The notes beneath the pieces were generated by a model. That model worked only from the letters and a program-made list of their open reading frames with translations, was not told the DNA's origin and searched no databases. Shown in pieces: positions 10,931 through 23,009 of a stretch of DNA of 64,000 bases. Positions within the stretch are counted from its first letter, which is position 1; each line of letters begins with the position of its first letter. The stretch comes from Triticum aestivum (taxonomy: Eukaryota > Streptophyta > Magnoliopsida > Poales > Poaceae), in the NCBI RefSeq assembly GCF_018294505.1, contig NC_057801.1, positions 433,106,741-433,170,740 on the forward strand, in the 5' to 3' direction. A program made the position numbers and the translations under genes.

Positions 10931-11639
10931 GGAAATAGCCTATCCAAGGTGGTGTCGACTTACTAGCCAGTCAACAAACGATTATGCCTACCAGCCGTTG
11001 GATTGACATCCAACAACTGTCGTGTATCTTCTATCTCTTGTCTTCTTCTTCCTCCGGCCGCCCAAACCAAACCACCCCGTTGGCTCCTCCTGATCCCGCC
11101 TCCCATGGTTGGCTGCGCCTCTGCCGCCCTACTATACATACCCTCCAACGTTGGCCAGTCCCTCCCTCTATTCCCCCACACGTCATGTTATTCTCCAGCG
11201 ACGTCAGCCCCAACACGCACTCGCGCCTGAACCAGTCAACCCTCGTACTCCCCTTCGTCTGCGACTGGACCAGCGCATCTTCCACGACTCTTGTTCGTTC
11301 CGTACGAGGCCTCACCGTCGTCCTCCACCTTGCGGCCTTGGTTCGCTCGCCATGCGCAGTGCGCCGCCCTCTTGCATTGTCAACGTCGTCAACAATCGAG
11401 AGGAACAAGGAGATGATTGTACGTGGAGAGGATGACAGTAGGGACCCACCAGCGTCATGGCAGTACGCAAGCAAGTGCCTCTATATTGCAAGCCCAAAAA
11501 TATGGTTCCTCGTAATGGTTGGACATCTGGGGCTCACGCCATTGTCAATGTAGTCAATAAACGAGAGAATTACACTAGGAGCGGCTGACACCAGGGACCC
11601 AGCAGGTTGCGCAGTTTTTTTAGGAACAAACAATTGTTA
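10931..11639 (+). repeat. CACTA internal repeat, unit 1 (diverged)
   Basis: Contains the same ordered landmarks as units at 12235-14341: GTTGAC/GTCAAC pairs, CATCCAAC, the CTCCTCC...GCCGCCC block, GTGGAGAGG, then TGACAGTAGGGACCCACCAG. It is the most diverged unit. Short ORFs here on both strands are chance ORFs in GC-rich repeat DNA. Confidence 0.5.
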
Positions 11640-12234
11640 TTTATACTAGTTTTAGCGACGGATCAGGGTAACAACGGGGCTGTGCGGGGGCTATGGCCCA
11701 TCTAGCTAGGGTTTTATTTACGTTTACCACATCATGAGCCCAGTTGTGTTTTTTTGTTGCTGAAAATGGCTAGCCCGGTTCTATTTTTTAAAGAAATACC
11801 CAAACAAGGCCCACTTGCTTTATCGGCCCTGCTGGGCTGCAAATCTTTCAAGACGAGGAGAGTTTCATTCGGTTTGCCTAGAAATGGGATGTACATTTTT
11901 AAAACACATCAAATCGGGAATCAGTTTCAAATTTTTCATTAGAAGATTTTAAATTCCATTGATTTTTATGCGTGGACAATTATTTGGATTTTATATTTAT
12001 ATAAATTATTTTTCAAAATAGTTTGAATGTGAATTGATATTTCTGAATGAAAAACAATTGACCGCACCAAAATATGCAAATTTTCGTATACTTTTTAACC
12101 GTGGCCACAATATGGGGTGTAATGCTAACAAAAAGAAGATGGGCTCCAAAAAAATTCTTAAGAACTAGCAAATGGGATATACATTATTAGAAATAATGGC
12201 AGATGGGTTGTTTGCTATTTTCCACAGATTTGAG
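11640..12234. other. AT-rich spacer between repeat units
   Basis: About 600 bp that does not match the flanking units. The first third is mixed in composition and the rest AT-rich (around 11940-12070). No ORF, TIR or LTR was recognised; it may be a small unidentified insertion. Confidence 0.3.
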
Positions 12235-14341
12235 GCTGACTTGTGCGCCTACTACAGGTTGACGCGTATGCTTTGATAAACAAAAGGTTGACGCACACGC
12301 AACGCCCTGTCAACTTAGTCAACACACGAGAGCAGTGACTGTTGGATGTCCATCCAATGGCCATCGTGCTTCTTCAATCTCTGCTCTTCGTGCTCCAGCC
12401 GCTCAAACAAGCGCCGGCGGGACTGCCTGCTCCCTCCTCCCATGGCCAGCTATGCTGCCGCACAGGCCTCACGGCCCCACCGTACTCCCATCGCTGGCCT
12501 AGCCATCCCTCTACTCACCCACACATGTTGTTATTCTCCGGGGACGGCAGACGGACCAGTAAACCCTCGTACTCCTCCGCATGGGAAACAACTATCGAGT
12601 ATTGCCTGGCTCCGTGTCGTTCCCTTCCTAGGCCTCGCCGTCGTCCACCGCCCTGGTGCTCTCGGCACGGCCTGGTCAACGTGGTCAATGAATGACATCC
12701 ATCGGAAGTGGACTGTACGTGGAGAGGCTGCAGTTGGTCCATGGCCGCACGCAAGGAAATGCCTCCTTATTACGTGAAAAAATAATGATTCCTCCACCTG
12801 ACAGCTAGGACCCACAGGAAGGGCCTCTATATTTCGCAAAAACAAACGTTCCCCCCACTGACAGGTCGGACCCACCAGCTATATCTTCGCACGCAAGGAA
12901 GTGCCTCCTTATTACGCCCAAAAAATGAATACCCCCTACTAGCTGGGACCCACCATATTGTTGGGCTGACTTGTGGGCCTACTAAGTTGACAAGGACGGA
13001 GGGCTTTGTCAACTTAGTCAATACTCTAGTGACCGTTTGATGTCCATCCAATGGCCATAGTGCTTCTTCAACCTCTGGTCTTCTTGCTCCAGCCGCCCAA
13101 AGCAGCGCAGGTCGTGCCGCCTGCTCCTGCCTCCCGTCGCTGGTTGTGCTACCGCGGAGGCCTCACCGCCCCCATACTACTCCCACCACTGGCCAGGCCA
13201 TCCCTCCACTCACCCACACCCCATGTTATTCTGCGGCGACAGCAGCCTCACACCACAGCCGAACCAGTGAATGCTCGTACTCCTCTCCGCGTGGGCATCC
13301 ACTGTCGCGTCTTCCCCGGCTCCGCGTCGTCCCCTTCCTAGGCCTCGCCATCGTCCACTGTCGTGGTGCTCTCAGCGCAGCGTGGCCAATGTGGTCAACG
13401 ACAGACTTCCATCAGAAGAGTACTGTGCGTGGAGAGGCTGACAGTTGGGTCCACGGCAGCCGCAAGGAAGTGCCTCCTTATTACACGGAAAATAATTATT
13501 CCTCCACCTGACAGCAGGGACCCACTGGACGGGCCACCAGTATTTTGTGAAAAAAACGGTTCCCCTGACTGCTGGGACCCACCAGACAGGCCACCGTATT
13601 TCGCGAAAAAAAATGTTCCCCTCACTGTCAGCTCGGACCCACCGAAAGTGCCTCCTTATTACGCACAAAAAAAATGAATACTCCCCCGGCTAGCTGGGAC
13701 CCACCTTGGTGGGAAGCTGACTTGTGGGCCTACTAAGTTGACGGGGACGGAGGGCTTTGTCAACTTAGTGAATATGAACAATTCTAGCTCCAGTGACCGT
13801 ACGATGTCCATCCAACGGCCGTAGTGCTTCTTCAACCTCTGGTCTTCTTGCTCCAGCCGCCCAAAGCAGCGCCGGTCATGCCGCATGCTCCTGCCTCCCA
13901 TGGCCGACTGTGCTACCACGGAGGCCTCACCGCCCCCTACTATTCCCACCGCTGGCCAGGCCCTGCGGCGACGGCAGCCTCTCACCGCAGCCGAACAAGT
14001 GAACCCTCGTACTCCTCTCCGTGCGGGCTTCCGCTGCAGCGTCTTCCCCGGCTCCGCGTCGTCCCCTTCCTAGGCCTCGCCGTGGTCCACCGCCGTGGTG
14101 CTCTCCACGCGGCGTGGTCAACATGGTCAAGGAACGACTTCCATCGGAAGAGTACTGTACATGGAGAGGCTGACAGCTGGGTCCATGGCGGCCGCAAGGA
14201 AGTGCCTCCTTATTATGTGCAAAATAATTATTCCTCCACCTGACAGCAGGGACCCACCGGACAGGCCAGCGTATTTCGCGAAAAAAACATTTCCCCCTTA
14301 CTGCTGGGACCCACCAGCTACACATTCGCATGCAAGGAAGT
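12235..14341 (+). repeat. CACTA internal tandem repeats, three units of ~730-750 bp
   Basis: The anchor GCTGACTTGTGGGCCTACTA recurs at 12235 (one or two changes), 12965 and 13716, giving periods of 730 and 751 bp. Each unit runs through GATGTCCATCCAA, CTTCTTGCTCCAGCCGCC, GGCCTCACCG, CGTACTCCTC, CCTAGGCCTCGCC, GGAGAGGCTG and ends with one or more copies of a short GGGACCCACC...AAAAA subrepeat. The last unit is cut at 14341 by the Copia element and resumes at 22388. Confidence 0.75.
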
Positions 14342-15766
14342 TGTTGGAGATATGCCCTAGAGGCAATCATGTATGATGATATTTCCTATGTGTTTATGAA
14401 TAAATATAGTCCTTGGACATTATCAATGATGTGTATCAGCAAGTACGTGACTTGTTTGTGGGACTATGCATTGTATGATGACTATCTTAAAAGGTCCCTA
14501 GTCGAAAGAGCTGTGTGGACACGCAGTCGACTAGACTAGCATATGACACGGTCGATGGCTTGGTCTCACTAGCCATGAAGCATTGGATGCTAACCAGATA
14601 ATATGGACTTGGACAGGTCTGGTCGGATTCGAGGTAGTCAGATCCGAGTCGAGATAAGGTCTGAGTCGGACAGACCCAACTATGAGACGCAGCGATATGT
14701 CATCTGTGAGTCTCTAGTGCAACATACGTTCTATGTCCTAAGATCTGAGCTGACGCATGTACTTGGGATGGTGACAGACTTGCTTTGGGCCGACAAAACG
14801 CTACTCTGTGACTGGGTAGTTACAAAGGTAGGTTTCGGGTTTGTCTAGTCCCATGCTGTGAGACATGGTCGAGCAAGATGGGATTTGCCCCTCCGATAAG
14901 GAGAGATATACTCTAGGCCCCTTGTGTGATCCGACCAGGATAAGCATGGCCATGCGACAAGGATTATGAGATAATCCGGATAGTGGTCGGTATCACTGGA
15001 ACAAGAAAGAGGTCGGGCTACCACAAGGATGACAGACTCGCCTTGAGCCCGACAACATATATTGTGTGGCAAAGGGAATAGAAGTATGACGTACAGGTTC
15101 GCTTAACCAGCTTCATGGTCTGCTTGGTGTTTGGCATGCCTTGCTAGAGGCCGCTACCAACCATGCAGTTCGGAGGTGATCCGAACTGCGACCAAGCTGA
15201 CTTGAACCTAAGGGGTCCCGCACTTAAGGGAAGGAACCTACGAGGTCGGGTCCGAGGACACTGGTCAGATTTGATCCGAGCTATATTCGGATTGTGGCCG
15301 AGTAGACTTGTGGGCTTTAGGGTCCGTGTGAGGCCTAAGTGTTGAGCCCATGATGGACGCCTATATAAAGTGGAGGTGCAACACACTCAGGAGTTGATCT
15401 CTTCGGTGCTGCGACTAGGGTTTGCATGTGTTGCGAATAGCCATCTCCACTAGGCGACGACTGTGTGATTGGACCTAGCAGTCCGCCACACGGTGTTCCT
15501 CCTGCACGCGCGGATACCGTTAGAGGCGGTGCACTTGCGCCGCTCCGGCGAACTTGTACGTGGGATCGAACGACCGGCTGTTCGAGGGAGATCGGACGAG
15601 GAGGAGACGATCCACGCGGACGCGCTGCCCCAACTCTACTTCCGCTGCACGGCAATGCGCGTCTAGTGGTAACAAACTGTGATCCATCTCCCGTAGCATG
15701 TTCCTGTTGTTCTGCACATAGGAAAATTTTAATTTGCAGTCGACGCACCCTACCATAGATCCAACA
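14342..15766 (+). repeat. 5' LTR of the Copia element (1425 bp)
   Basis: TGTTGGAGA...GATCCAACA. It pairs with 20969-22387 and is followed by a canonical PBS. A TATATAAAG box lies near 15362. Confidence 0.95.
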
Positions 15767-15767
15767 G

Positions 15768-15780
15768 TGGTATCAGAGCC
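15768..15780 (+). other. primer binding site (initiator Met-tRNA)
   Basis: TGGTATCAGAGCC, one base after the LTR, complementary to the 3' end of plant initiator tRNA-Met as in most plant Copia elements. Confidence 0.93.
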
Positions 15781-17043
15781 TCTGCTATAGGATTTGGTTT
15801 TAGATCATATGCATATTAGATATGAAGAGGCGGCAGATGAGATCTGTTGTCGTTGATGAGATCGGCTATGTGCATGGTTGATGAGATCAACTGCACATGG
15901 GGATTGAAGAGGCTATGTTTTCTGATGATCAGAGTCGATGAGGTCGTGACACAACCTACCCCTACTAGTCGGTATCCACCATCGGGGTTAACAGTGAAGC
16001 GTAAACCCGAATTGGACTCGCGATGATCGATAAGATTGTTCAGATCAGAAAATTCGGCGTGGTCGGAGTTCAGACGTGATCTGTGATTTCCAAAAACGTC
16101 GGGCGTTGTCCCTTCGAACCCCGCCCACTAACCGGCTAACGGGACCGCTGTGTGCGTAGCGCCGTGTATTTCGTACCCGACACACAAACCGGTAGAATGT
16201 GATTCTATGCATAACTTTGTTTTGCAGGCTTGATGTGAATAGTATGGCTCATGTGTATGTGATGCATGTGTGTAATTTATATGTGGCCGGCGTGTCATGT
16301 TTGTCATCCGGCGGGAGCCAAAGTGCTGTCATTATATTGTATAACGACCTGCGTGTTGACTTGTGACTCTATGTGAAATTCATTATTAGTTGTAGTAGTT
16401 GGATAATAGAGATTAGGTTGGTGGCTTGGCGTCCCGGTGTGAAAAACAAGATGGAGTTCGTAGATGGTCATCAGAGTCGGAGCCGACCTGGAAGAACGTC
16501 CATGAAGGAGCCATACTATTTCACAATATGGGTTTATTTGTGATTGTTAAGCTTCTTTGTTTCTATGCATGTTAGAATGGTAGAATGATCCCTCATGAAT
16601 ATCAAGCGAATTTCCATCCTCGATGTTGCACCTTCGCACGTCAAGTACGTCTAGTAGTGGGCTCATAAAATTGGGGTGCTGTTGGGTGTCCTTGAACTGA
16701 AGGGTTCGTGTCGGACACGGAGATGCACTGTGTCAGGTTAACTTGACAAGGCTATCAAAACGGTTTTGGGCCTTGTGGCAAAGAAGGTTGGGAGCCGGGG
16801 CATGAGATACCTTCCCGACCGAACGGAGTCATATAGATATATGATTAGCAAGGAGTTGCTTACCAAATAGGTATGTTGGCTAGCAGTGCTGCTACAGCTC
16901 ACTAGTCACATGTGCTAGTTGGATCCTGAATCACTGAGAGTTTGCGAAGGGATGCTGACTTCAGTGGGAGTATTTCTGTTTAGGCTTGAATTACTCTACA
17001 TAAGCACATTGCTTAGTGATTGCATATTTTCTGTTGTGGATCA
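15781..17043 (+). other. untranslated leader of the Copia element
   Basis: About 1.26 kb without a long ORF, typical of the Angela/BARE group. It would hold packaging and dimerisation signals; none is recognisable by eye. Confidence 0.6.
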
Positions 17044-17670
17044 ATGGCACCACCTGCTCAACCCAACTTTGCATTGAAATCAATTCTGGAAAAGGATAAA
17101 CTGAATGGAACAAACTTTACCACCTGGTATAGAAATCTGAGAATCGTTCTCAAGCACGATAAAACGGAACATGTTCTAGAGGATCCACTTCCAGAGGAAC
17201 CTAACAATAATTCTAATGCCACAACTAAGAATGCCTACCAGAAACTTGTTGATGAATCAACGGAGATCAGTTGTCTGATGCTGGCTTGTATGGAGCCCGA
17301 TTTGCAACAACATTTCGAAATTGTTGAGGCTTACGATATGATCAAGAGTCTCAAGAGCATGTTTCAAACACAGGCTAGGACCGAAAGGTTCAACGTCTGG
17401 TGATCCTTGATGGATTGCAAGCTGAAGGAAGGTGATCCACTAAGCCCACATGTGATCAAGATGATCGGATATGTGCAAGCTTTGGATTGGTTGGGCTTCC
17501 CGCTCTTAGATGAGCTTGCTACAGATGCAGTTATGGGTTCTCTTTCGCCCATCTATGGGACGTTCATCTCGAACTATCATATGCATGGCATGGATAAGAA
17601 GCTCACTGAATTGCATGGATGCTCAAAGTGGCAGAGCAGGATATTAAGAAAGGCACGCATCAAGTGTTGA
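17044..17670 (+). pseudogene. Copia gag
   Basis: Starts MAPPAQPNFALKSILEKDKL, with the family signature LNGTNFTTWYRNLRIVLK near the N-terminus, and continues through the capsid helices. An in-frame TGA at 17401-17403 replaces what is probably TGG. The same frame then runs on to 17670, where it breaks just before the nucleocapsid. The upstream ATG at 17020 is not needed. The product would be a truncated capsid protein. Confidence 0.85.
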
Positions 17671-17732
17671 TGGTGCAGAAATCGGCTAAGTTCAAGAAGA
17701 GTTGGTCCAAGAAAAAGGCTTAGGCAAAGGGC

Positions 17733-18134
17733 ATGGAGACGGTAACCTACGCTACTGCGCTGAAGTCTGGACCAGACTCAAAGACCGTTTTCTATCACTT
17801 CAAGGAGACCGGTCACTGGAAGAGGAACTGTAGCAAGTGGCTTGCAGAGCATGGCAAGAAGGCCGGGAATGCTGCTTCAGGCAAAGGTACACTTGTTGCA
17901 TACGTTATAGACATTTACCTTGCTGACATACCTAGTAGCTCTTGGGTATTTGATACCGGATCGGTTGTTTATATTTGCAACTCGATGCAGGGGCTGGTAA
18001 TAACTAGGTGTGTGGCACAAGGGGAGATTGACATCAGGGTCGGCAACAAAGCAAGAGTTGCTGCATTGGAGGTCGGCATGATGCAGCTCCAGCTTCCTTC
18101 CGGATTCATTATGGAATTGAATTCCTGCACTTAG
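17733..18134 (+). pseudogene. Copia nucleocapsid zinc knuckle and aspartic protease
   Basis: In another frame than gag. The zinc knuckle reads VFYHFKETGHWKRNCSKW: the usual first two cysteines of the CX2CX4HX4C motif are replaced by Val and His, so zinc binding should be lost. The protease active site WVFDTGS is present (about 17943-17963), followed by a normal flap-side region. The frame ends at 18134. Confidence 0.85.
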
Positions 18135-18159
18135 TCGGAACATTATTTCTGCCTCATGT

Positions 18160-19520
18160 TTGATGAGTCAAGGTTATGAATTCAATTTAAAGGACAATGG
18201 TTGTTTGATATTTTTGAATGGTATGTTCCACGGCTATGCACCCATTGTTTATGGGCTATTTATATTGAATCTAGAACAGGAACCGGTCTATAACGTGAAT
18301 GTCAAGAGGCATAAGCCTAATGAGATAAATCCGACATACTTTTGGCATTGCCGGCTTGGACACATTAGTCTGAAACGCATGAAGAAGCTCCATGATGATG
18401 GGCTCCTAACTTCGTCCGACTTTGAGTCGTTCAAGACATGCGAATCATGCTTGCTCGGCAAGATGACTAAGTCTCCTTTCGCAAAGAGTTGCGAGAGGCC
18501 GTCCGAGATATTGGAACTTATACATAGCAATGTGTGTGGTCCAATGAGCACAACTGCCAGAGGTGGCTATCAGTACTTCGTGACTTTTACCGATGACTTG
18601 ATTAGATATGGATATATCTATTTGATGAGGCACAAGTCGGAAACTTTTGAAAAGTTCAAAGAGTTTCAGAATGAGGTTGAGAATCAGCTCAGCAAGACAA
18701 TAAAGTTTCTATGATCAGATCATGGAGGTGAGTACATGAGCCAGGAGTTTGATGATCATCTGAAAAGTCGAGGTATAGTACCTCAGCTCACACCTCCGGG
18801 TACGCCACAAAGAAACGGCGTGTCGGACCAGAGGAATAGGACCTTGTTGGACATGGTCCGGTCTATGATGAGCAAATCGGATTTACCCTTGTCATTCTGG
18901 GGATACGCTCTAGAAACTGCAGCTTTCACACTTAATAGGGTACCATCAAAATCCGTAGACAAGACACGACATGAGATGTGGACTGGGAAGAGTCCTAGTT
19001 TGTCTTTTCTAAAGATTTGGGGTTGTGAAGCATTTGTCAATCGACTTATGTCAGACAAGCTTACACCTAAATCGGATAAATACGTATTCGTGGGATATCC
19101 AAGGGAAACCTTGGGATATAGCTTCTACAACCGGGAAGAGAACAAAGTGTTTGTTGCTCGGAATGGGGTTTTCCTTGAGAAAGAGTTTATCAATCGGGAG
19201 GCCAGTGGGAGGACGGTTCGACTTGAAGAAATTCAAGGACCACTCGGGGACGGCTCGACTGGAGATGAGATCATACCGGAGTCAGTCAGGGTACCCGTAG
19301 TGGAAGCGACACCGGAACCACGGAGGTCGGAAAGATTGCGCAGAGTGCGTGATGTATTGTTGCTAGAAAGCAACAAGCCGGCCACATATGCAGAAGCGAT
19401 GGTGAGCCCAGATTCCGAGGCATGGCTAGAGGCCATGAGATCCAAGTTAAAGTCCATGGATGAGAATCAAGTCTGGGACTTGGTTGATCCGCCACCTGGC
19501 GTAACTGCCATTGGTTGCAA
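18160..19520 (+). pseudogene. Copia integrase
   Basis: The pre-integrase zinc module HCRLGH...CESC is intact (about 18345-18450), then the catalytic core follows. The first acidic residue is replaced: HSNVCGP is seen where HTDVCGP is usual (Asn codon 18529-18531). An in-frame TGA (18712-18714) sits just before the second Asp (SDHGGEY). The third position is Asp (codon 18826-18828, VSDQRNRT) in place of Glu. The C-terminal GKSPSLSFLKIWGC...VFVGYP segment is well kept. Two of three catalytic positions are changed, so the enzyme is predicted dead. Confidence 0.88.
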
Positions 19521-20948
19521 AGGGTCTTTAAGAAGAGAACCGATGTGGATGGAAATGTCCAAATCCACAAAGCACGGCTTGTCGCTAAGGGTTATGTACA
19601 AGTTCAAGGAATTGACTACGACGAGACTTACTCACCGGTAGTGATGCTGAAGCCGGTGAGGATCATACTAGCTATAGCTGCATATTTCGATTATGAGATA
19701 TGGCAGATGGATGTCAAAACGGCTTTCCTTCATGGAAATTTAATCGAGGACGTGTATATGATACAGCTCGAGGGTTTTGTCGATCCGACTAGCACTAGTA
19801 AGGTTTGCAAGTTCAAGAGATCCATTTATGGGTTGAAGCAAGCATCTCGGAGTTGGAACATTTGTTTTGATGAGGTCGTCACTGGTCTCGGTTTCATCAA
19901 AAGCAAAGAGGACTCTTGTTTATACAAGAAGTTAAGTGGGAGCTCGATAGTGTTTTTGATCTTGTATGTGGACGACATACTACTGATCGGGAACGATGTT
20001 TCGATGTTGAACTCGGTCAAGGAGTCATTGAATGGAAAGTTTTCGATGAAGGACCTTGGTGAGGCAGTCTATATTTTAGGCATTAAGATCTATAGAGATA
20101 GATCGAGGAGGCTGCTCGGCTTGAGCCAGAGCACGTACATAGATAAAGTGTTGAAGCGGTTCAACTTGAGTGAGGCGAAGAAAGGGTTCTTGTCACTCTC
20201 ACATGGTATAAGGCTAAGCGAGACTCAGAGTCCTTCAACATCTGATGAGCGAAGCAGGATGAGTAGGATTCCGTATGCCTCGGCAATCGGATCCATCATG
20301 TATGCCATGATATGTACAAGGCCTGATGTTGCTTTTGCAATAGGCCTAACAAGTAGATACCAGGCAAACCCAGGTGAGAGTCATTGGGCAGCGGTCAAGA
20401 CTATTTTGAAGTACCTGAAAAGGACTAAAGAGATGTTCCTAGTTTATGGAGGTGAGGAAGAGCTTGTCGTAAGGGGTTACGCCGATGCTAGTTTCCAAAC
20501 CGACAGAGATGATTGTCGATCACCATCTGGATTCATGTACGTCCTGAACGGAGGAGCAGTGCACTGGATGAGTTTCAAGCAGGATACGGTGGCCGATTCT
20601 ACCACAGAAGCCGAATACATTGCGGCTTGTGAAGCTGCAAAGGAAGGTTTTTGGATCCGGCATTTTCTGGATGATCTTGGTATTTTCCCAGCCTCGGTGA
20701 AACCGTTGGACCTTTATTGTGACAATTCTGGTGCCATCGCACAAGCCAAGGAGCCGAGGAATCACCACAAGGTCAGACACATAGACCGGAAATATCACCT
20801 GATACGAAAGATCATAAAGAATGGTGATGTAGAGTTATGCAAGATTCACACGGATGCAAATGTTGCAGATCCGTTGACTAAGCCACTTCCACAACCCAAG
20901 CATGAGGGGCACGTTAGAGCTATGGGAATTCGATGTCTATTTGATTGA
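19515..20948 (+). pseudogene. Copia reverse transcriptase-RNase H
   Basis: An uninterrupted 477-codon frame, entered by a frame change near 19515-19520. RT landmarks: KARLVAKGY, YDETYSPV, QMDVKTAFLHG, YGLKQASR, and the catalytic YVDD at 19965-19976. RNase H landmarks: YADASF, STTEAEYIAA, LYCDNSGAI. It ends ...IRCLFD with TGA, just before the PPT. This domain alone could still be active; it lacks its own start and depends on the broken upstream frames. Confidence 0.9.
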
Positions 20949-20957
20949 CTCTAGTGC

Positions 20958-20968
20958 AAGTGGGAGAC
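20958..20968 (+). other. polypurine tract
   Basis: AAGTGGGAGAC directly before the 3' LTR (TGTTGGAGA at 20969), the standard Copia PPT. Confidence 0.92.
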
Positions 20969-22387
20969 TGTTGGAGATATGCCCTAGAGGCAATCATGTA
21001 TGATGATATTTCCTATGTGTTTATGAATAAAGATAGTCCTTGTACATTATCAATGATGTGTATCAGCAAGTACGTGACTTGTTTGTGGGACTATGCATTG
21101 TATGATGACTGTCCTAAAAGGTCCCTAGTCGAAAGAGCTGTGTGGACGTGCAGCCGACTAGACTAGCATATGACACGGTCGATGGCTTGGTCTCACTAGC
21201 CATGGAGCATTGGATTCTAACCGGATAATATGGACTTGGAAAGGTCTGGTCAGATTTGACGTAGTCGAATCCGAGTCAAGATAAGGTCCGAGTCGGACAG
21301 ACCCAACTATGAGACGCAGCGATATGTCATCTATGAGTCTCTAGTATGACATATGTTCTATGTCCTAAGACCTGAGCTGACATATGTATTTGGGATGGTG
21401 ACATACTTGCTTTGGGCCGACCAAACGCTACTCCGTGACTGGGTAGTTATAAAGGTAGGTTTCGGGTTTGTCTAGTCCCATGCTGCGAGACATGGTCGAG
21501 CAAGATGGGATTTGCCACTCCGATAAGGAGAGATATACTCTAGGCCCCTTGTGTGATTCGACCAGGATAAGCATGGCCATGTGACAAGGATTATGAGATA
21601 ATCCGGATGGTGGTCGGTATAACTGGAAAGAGAAAGAGGTCGGGCTACCACAAGGATGACAGACTCGCCTTGAGCCCGACAACATATATCGTGTGGAAAA
21701 GGGAACAGAAGTATGATGTACAGGTTTGCCTAACCAGCTTCATGGTCTGCTTGGTGTTCGGCATGCCTTGCTAGAGGCCGCTACCAACCGTGCAGTTCGG
21801 AGGTGATCCGAACTACGACCAAGCCGACTTGAACCTAAGGGGCCGCACGCTTAAGGGAAGGAACCTACGAGGTTGGGTCCGAGGACACTGGTCGGATTTG
21901 ATCCGAGCTGTATTCGGATTGTGGCCGAGTAGACTTGTGGGCTTTAGGGTCCGTGCGAGGCCCAAGTTTTGAGCCCGCGACGGACACCTATATGAAGTGG
22001 AGGTGCGGCACACTCAGGAGTTGATCGCTTCGGACTAGGGTTTGCATGTTTTGTGAATAGCCATCTCCACTAGCTGACGACTGTGTGGTCGGACCTAGCA
22101 GTCCGCCGTACGGTGTTCCTCCTACTCGCGCGGATACCGTTAGAGGCGGTGCACATGCGCCGCTCTGGTGAACTTGTACGTGGGATCGGACGACCGGCTG
22201 TTCGAGGGAGATCGGACGAGGAGGAGACGATCCACGCGGATGCGCTGCCCCAACTCTACTTCCGCTGCATGGCACTGCACGTCTAGTGGTAACGAACTGT
22301 GATCCATCGCCCGTAGCATGTTCCTGTTGTTCTACGCGTAGGAAAATTTTAATTTCCAGTCGACGCACCCTACCATAGATCCCAACA
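20969..22387 (+). repeat. 3' LTR of the Copia element (1419 bp)
   Basis: Starts TGTTGGAGATATGCCC and ends AGATCCCAACA, followed by the TSD copy GAAGT. Compared with the 5' LTR it has scattered substitutions, densest in the first 500 bp, and a 7-bp deletion near 22036. Confidence 0.95.
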
Positions 22388-22640
22388 GAAGTGCGTCCGG
22401 GCAAAAAAACGATTCGCCCCCCTGACTGCTAGGACCCACCAGCTACATCTTCGCACGCAAGGAAGTGCGTCCGGGCAAAAAAAAATGATTCGCCCCCCTG
22501 ACTGCTGGGACCCACCAGCTACATCTTTGCACGCAAGGAAGTGTGTCCGAAAAAAACGATTCGCCCCCTGACTGCTAGGACCCACCAGCTGCATCTTCGC
22601 ACGCAAGGTGGTGCCTGACAGTCGGGACCCACCTGGTCGA
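22388..22640 (+). repeat. CACTA short tandem repeat, ~70-76-bp unit
   Basis: The block GGACCCACCAGCTACATC...CGCACGCAAGGAAGTG plus A-run plus GATTCGCCCCC occurs three times (GGACC anchors at 22432, 22508, 22578). It is the same subrepeat that ends the large units before 14341. Confidence 0.75.
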
Positions 22641-22696
22641 AGCGTACGTAGCATTGTCATTCTGGTCGCAAACGTGTATGTACATACTGGTGGATG

Positions 22697-22762
22697 TAGA
22701 GGCACGCACGTGTCGTAGTAGAGGCGCGCACGTGTCGTAGTAGAGGCGCCCATGTAGCATGT
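22697..22762 (+). repeat. 22-bp tandem repeat, three copies
   Basis: TAGAGGCGCGCACGTGTCGTAG type units start at 22697, 22719 and 22741; the last is diverged. They contain CACGTG G-box cores. No function is evident. Confidence 0.7.
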
Positions 22763-23009
22763 ACATGTACGTACAACGGCCAGGGTGCAAGAAACAAAAT
22801 ACGGCCACATACGTACATACGGCCGGGGTCTCGAACGCCTACTCGCGATACGTACGGCCAGGGCTCGTGTACATGGCTGGGTCGGAACGGAGAAACGGCG
22901 TCGTCGTCGTGTTCATGGGGAGGCAACGGAATGTGTCGTGTTCATGGGGAGGCAACCGAACGCGTGGGAGCCAACCGGCTTGGACGGAACAATCGATGGA
23001 AACGAGGCC

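Larger units (their letters stand above)
14342..22387 (+). mobile_element. complete Ty1/Copia retrotransposon (Angela/BARE relative)
   Basis: 8046 bp with both LTRs, PBS, gag, protease, integrase, RT-RNase H and PPT in Copia order, flanked by a perfect 5-bp target duplication GAAGT (14337-14341 and 22388-22392). The LTR start TGTTGGAGATATGCCCTAG is shared with Angela/BARE, but the LTR is shorter (about 1.42 kb) and ends ...TAGATCCAACA, so it is a related, distinct family. The two LTRs differ at roughly 5-6 % of sites by eye, suggesting an insertion on the order of two million years ago if the usual grass LTR rate applies. The coding region carries stops and frameshifts. It landed in a CACTA repeat unit. 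Confidence 0.95.

Noticed and set aside
10931..11000. Left CACTA terminus
   Set aside because: Only isolated CACTA words (for example near 11573) without the CACTACAAAA context; no matching inverted repeat could be fixed.
11031..13985. Overlapping ORFs up to 189 codons on both strands
   Set aside because: They follow the repeat units, not gene families, and appear on both strands because the repeats are GC-rich.
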